Shown here: positions 5,339-7,360 of the stretch, piece after piece
How the letters are laid out: every line of letters starts with the position of its first letter
Numbering within the stretch: the stretch's first letter is position 1
Assembly: GCA_016180375.1 (NCBI GenBank)
Contig: JACPBJ010000159.1
Coordinates: 1-7,360 of the forward strand
DNA from: Nitrososphaerota archaeon
Lineage (GTDB): Archaea; Thermoproteota; Nitrososphaeria; Nitrososphaerales; UBA57
Reading direction: 5' to 3'
Length of the DNA stretch: 7,360 nucleotides
Made by a program: the position numbers and the translations under genes
The notes under the pieces: model-generated
Seen by the model: only the letters and a program-made list of their open reading frames with translations
Databases searched by the model: none
Told to the model about the DNA's origin: nothing

Positions 5339-5353
5339 CTAAACTAAAAACAC
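5339..5353 (-). promoter_or_regulatory. TATA-like element for the sugar-nucleotide cluster
   Basis: On the minus strand this reads GTGTTTTTAGTTTAG, centred about 32 nt before the TTG start at 5314. It supports leaderless initiation at the TTG and is the likely promoter for the whole cluster running down to 2258. Confidence 0.4.
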
Positions 5354-5417
5354 TTGCCCTTCTTCTGTGCAAATGTACCCCTCCCTCCCGTATACAAATT
5401 CAGATTTATGTAAGAAA

Positions 5418-5425
5418 ACTTAAAG
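5418..5425 (+). promoter_or_regulatory. TATA-like element upstream of the tRNA gene
   Basis: ACTTAAAG lies about 37 nt before the first base of the tRNA, which would leave a leader of roughly 10 nt. The surrounding stretch 5403-5436 is AT-rich with other candidates, so the exact site is uncertain. Confidence 0.3.
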
Positions 5426-5458
5426 TTGAAATAAAGGATGAAGAGGCGTCGTTGCTAA

Positions 5459-5554
5459 GCCTCGGTAACTCAGCCCGGTCTAGAGTGCAGATCCAAAAGA
5501 TCGCCCAGTTGCCTTGTAAGCAAGATGTCGAGGGTTCAAATCCCTCCCGCGGCT
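5459..5554 (+). tRNA. tRNA-Thr (anticodon UGU), with an apparent 20-nt non-canonical intron
   Basis: The cloverleaf can be drawn by hand. The acceptor arm GCCTCGG (5459-5465) pairs with CCGCGGC (5547-5553) except at T4-C69. The D arm is ACTC/GAGT with loop AGCCCGGTCTA. The anticodon arm is closed by TTGC-CTTGTAA-GCAAG with anticodon TGT at 5515-5517. The variable loop is ATGTC, and the T arm is GAGGG-TTCAAAT-CCCTC. The discriminator is T5554 and CCA is not encoded. U73 with G1-C72 and C2-G71 is typical of archaeal tRNA-Thr. Between the D and anticodon arms there are 20 extra nucleotides. Removing 5489-5508 restores C27-G43 and a perfect 5-bp anticodon stem. It decodes ACA. The T4-C69 mismatch and A10 (normally G10) are blemishes, so a decayed tRNA remains possible. 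It diverges from the sugar cluster. Confidence 0.75.
5489..5508 (+). other. Putative tRNA intron between positions 27 and 28
   Basis: A 20-nt segment whose removal gives a normal-length tRNA with an intact anticodon stem. It contains GATC-CAAAA-GATC (5490-5502), which can form a small 4-bp hairpin. I could not draw a clean bulge-helix-bulge at these borders, so exact splice sites and even the intron interpretation are provisional. Archaeal tRNA introns at non-canonical positions between the D and anticodon arms are known. Confidence 0.45.
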
Positions 5555-5696
5555 ACCTGAACATCCATCCTTCCGTTGAGGCGGTATGGAAAGCGATCAC
5601 TGAAATTAAGCTGACCAAACCGGTTATGAGAAGGAATATATGGAATCCCTGATATTCGACAATTGACGAAGAAAAAACCCGAACATGTTAGGTAAT

Positions 5697-5705
5697 TATT
5701 TATAC
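5697..5705 (+). promoter_or_regulatory. TATA-like element just before the PaREP1-like ORF
   Basis: TATTTATAC is a good archaeal TATA match, but it lies only about 10 nt before the TTG at 5712. Transcription from it would begin near 5725, inside the ORF. It is therefore either not the promoter of this ORF or a sign that the ORF is not translated as drawn. Confidence 0.3.
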
Positions 5706-5711
5706 TAGGAA

Positions 5712-5945
5712 TTGGCTACGAAGGCAGTCGCTGGAAAGAAGGGTATTAAGGCTAGGACCCACGGAGACCTTTGGGAATTTGTCATCAAGCTAGATAAGGA
5801 GCATCCAGATCTCGGACTCGCCCATGATTTCTACGATGCCAACCATCTGCGCTCAAACTTCTATGAGGATGAACTTAGGCCTGAAGCGGTTCCGATGGGT
5901 GCCCAAGCGGTGCGAGCATTCGTGAAGAAGATGGGGCAGCTATAG
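5712..5945 (+). CDS. PaREP1/HEPN-like protein, C-terminal part only
   Basis: A 77-residue ORF resembling the C-terminal half of PaREP1 family (HEPN-like) archaeal proteins. The matching parts are KAVAGKKGIKARTHGDLWEFVIKL (residues 4-27) and DFYDANHLRSNFYEDEL (residues 40-56), followed by a final helix AVRAFVKKM; the H-L-x-x-N-F-Y-E stretch is the most telling. Complete members are about 130-170 residues and carry an N-terminal helical pair before the KAVA segment; that part is absent. The frame reaches a TAG at 5706-5708 just upstream, and I found no matching N-terminal coding in the other plus-strand frames between the tRNA and this ORF. The only start is TTG at 5712, and it sits too close to a TATA-like element. 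The ORF ends in TAG. It is likely a truncated remnant, though a naturally short family member cannot be excluded. Function of the family is not established. Confidence 0.55.
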   Translation: MATKAVAGKKGIKARTHGDLWEFVIKLDKEHPDLGLAHDFYDANHLRSNFYEDELRPEAVPMGAQAVRAFVKKMGQL

Positions 5946-6015
5946 TATTTAGCGATGTCAAGGCGTTTCATGGTTAGCTTTACTATCTTCTTCGCTATAT
6001 CGCCAGTAGATAAGA

Positions 6016-7360
6016 CTAAGAGACGGCGGAACGTCCATCGATTAATTTACTTTTCTTCACTCTCCATATTACAACCACTAAAGAGGTCATAACTATCACA
6101 ATGAGAAGGATAAATCTGATGTCAACTCCTTCCGATACTGAACTTTTTTCAGGGTTCTTAGGAGAAACAGGCAAAGCCTCGCGCAAGGCTAGTGTAGTGA
6201 TGAATCCTGAAACAGGCATACCCCATCTTTCAGGATGGCCTCCAGTCGAGATCAACAACTGTTGCCTTCCAATGGCGTTTGCCGCAATTATTGGGCCTAT
6301 AGCTATGGGTGAGCCGATTATCCTCTTGAACAGAAGCTTGCCCGTTTCTGCCTCTATGGCATAGAAATTCTTGTCAACTCCACCGGCGTAAAGTACCCCA
6401 CCACTAGCTAGCAATCCTCCGGTATATCCTTCATTGTCCATCGAGAAATTCCAAACAATTTTGCCCGAACCCGCGTCCAAGGCATAAATGGTCGCATTCT
6501 TAGGCATAACATATGGCGACTGGGGAAAAATCGCTCCGAAAGAATCAAGCTTTCCGGGTTCTACGGGATTGGGTTTGATCTGGTCACAAAAGTTGTAAGT
6601 TGCCACAAAGACCTTATCATAAGCCAGAGCCATGTCCGAAGAAATTGCACCTGTAATGCCTGGACACTGCCAGTACGCTTCATGCGAAGGCGCGTTTGCA
6701 AAAGGAAGTTGAATATCTGCATTTCCTGTCAGGGGGTACAACGAATTTGGAGTGCTAAGATACATTACAGAAGGAGGTTTGAATACCCAAATTGCTTTCC
6801 CAGTCGCCGCATCCAGAGCATGAACCAGACCATTTCCACATGCCTTGTATACAACCTTCTTTTCAATTCCTCCAATTCTAGTCCTGCCAAGAATTACGTT
6901 CCAGTCACAACCGAGGCCACTGACATCATGCGGGATTGACTGAAAATACCAGATCAGTTCCCCTGATATGGCAGCAAGGGCGAGTATGGTGGAGGAGAAT
7001 AGATTGGGTCCTGGGCGATATGTCGCATTCCATTTTGGCGCTGGTGATGAGGTTGTCACATATACTATGCCCGTCTCTTCATCGATGGCCCACTGTCCAG
7101 ATCCAGCCCCAACCCCGACGCCGCGAGCATTTCCCCAATCGCCCTCAAGAGGTTCAATGTTGCCTTTTCCCTTCCAACTAAGAGACCATTTTGGATCGCC
7201 TCCTGCAGGGGGCATGAGGAAGAATCGCCAAAGGAGCTTCCCAGTTCTCAGGTCAAGGCCGGCAATGAAACCTCGGCCCGAATCTACGCGGCCACTTACT
7301 CCAACGCCCGTAATAAGTACCTGCCCTTCCGTGTAGAATACTGGTCCATAAAGCATCTGT
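6016..7360 (-). CDS. PQQ-type beta-propeller protein with C-terminal membrane anchor, N-terminus beyond the window
   Basis: Relative of PQQ-dependent alcohol dehydrogenases, with about 447 residues visible and the 5' end past the right edge. Propeller blades carry the tryptophan-docking motif A-x-D-x-x-T-G-K-x-x-W. Counting Met at 7356 as residue 1, these are GLDLRTGKLLW (33-43), ALAAISGELIW (126-136), and later ALDAATGKAIW, ALDAGSGKIVW and AIEAETGKLLF. The segment GQWAIDEETGIVYVTTSSPAPKWN...RPGPNLFSS aligns with the dehydrogenase stretch usually ending in TGNPxPWN. The metal-binding positions look changed: Ser103-Ser104 replaces the expected Asn, and PHDVSGLGCDWN (142-153) replaces PHDxWDYDG. 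A single hydrophobic helix (about 413-431) followed by RVKKSK near the C-terminus should anchor the propeller outside the cell. It may be a membrane-anchored dehydrogenase with altered chemistry, or a BamB-like non-catalytic propeller. It converges on the PaREP1-like ORF with about 70 nt between. Confidence 0.82.
   Translation of the reverse strand, partial: QMLYGPVFYTEGQVLITGVGVSGRVDSGRGFIAGLDLRTGKLLWRFFLMPPAGGDPKWSLSWKGKGNIEPLEGDWGNARGVGVGAGSGQWAIDEETGIVYVTTSSPAPKWNATYRPGPNLFSSTILALAAISGELIWYFQSIPHDVSGLGCDWNVILGRTRIGGIEKKVVYKACGNGLVHALDAATGKAIWVFKPPSVMYLSTPNSLYPLTGNADIQLPFANAPSHEAYWQCPGITGAISSDMALAYDKVFVATYNFCDQIKPNPVEPGKLDSFGAIFPQSPYVMPKNATIYALDAGSGKIVWNFSMDNEGYTGGLLASGGVLYAGGVDKNFYAIEAETGKLLFKRIIGSPIAIGPIIAANAIGRQQLLISTGGHPERWGMPVSGFITTLALREALPVSPKNPEKSSVSEGVDIRFILLIVIVMTSLVVVIWRVKKSKLIDGRSAVS

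Noticed and set aside
5452..5652. A 66-residue plus-strand ORF across the tRNA
   Set aside because: It covers the tRNA gene and has no protein-like composition; it is a chance open frame.
5555..5711. Attachment-site or mobile-element signature next to the tRNA
   Set aside because: I see no repeat of the tRNA 3' end, no integrase and no terminal inverted repeats; only the truncated PaREP1-like ORF hints at past rearrangement.
6936..7336. Two overlapping plus-strand ORFs opposite the propeller gene
   Set aside because: They are antisense to strong propeller motifs and their translations are low-complexity, Pro/Arg-rich shadows.
1..7360. CRISPR array, insertion sequence or long direct repeats
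   Set aside because: No regularly spaced repeats, transposase-like ORFs or terminal inverted repeats were seen on reading the window.

Overview
The window looks archaeal and most likely comes from a thaumarchaeote (Nitrososphaeria) or a close relative. The grounds are: promoters of TATA type placed about 25-33 nt upstream of start codons, implying leaderless or short-leader mRNAs; GTG and TTG starts; a tRNA gene without an encoded CCA, with U73 and an apparent non-canonical intron; an archaeal-style Trm112-like protein; and a PaREP1/HEPN-like fragment. The phylum is inferred from gene families and style, because no rRNA or ribosomal protein is present.

Layout, left to right. (1) A peroxiredoxin gene (minus strand, cut by the left edge) diverges from a Kef-type cation/proton antiporter gene (plus). 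The antiporter reading frame is split by an in-frame TAG. (2) A small GYD-domain gene (plus) follows the antiporter. It converges on a single-domain cupin gene (minus), and a near-perfect hairpin lies exactly between their stop codons. (3) A tightly packed minus-strand cluster runs from about 5314 down to 2258: a nucleotide-sugar-dehydrogenase-like protein lacking the catalytic cysteine, a Gfo/Idh/MocA oxidoreductase lacking the first half of its NAD-binding fold, a Trm112-like zinc protein, a left-handed beta-helix acetyltransferase and an 83-residue protein of unknown function. The set resembles WbpA/WbpB/WbpD of UDP-2,3-diacetamido-uronic acid synthesis, which in archaea would serve surface glycans. 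No WbpE-type aminotransferase is in the window, and two of the enzymes are structurally compromised. (4) Divergent from that cluster are a tRNA-Thr(UGU) candidate and a short ORF matching only the C-terminal half of PaREP1/HEPN proteins. (5) On the minus strand, cut by the right edge, is a PQQ-type beta-propeller protein with a C-terminal membrane anchor.

The most notable theme is lesion density. There is a nonsense codon in the antiporter, a missing N-terminus in the oxidoreductase, a missing N-terminus in the PaREP1-like ORF, loss of active-site residues in the dehydrogenase-like and propeller proteins, and an acceptor-stem mismatch in the tRNA. Some of these may be sequencing errors, some real decay and some functional repurposing. 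I did not find convincing evidence of a wholly new multi-gene system; the best candidate for new biology is the modified sugar-nucleotide cluster with an embedded Trm112-like gene.
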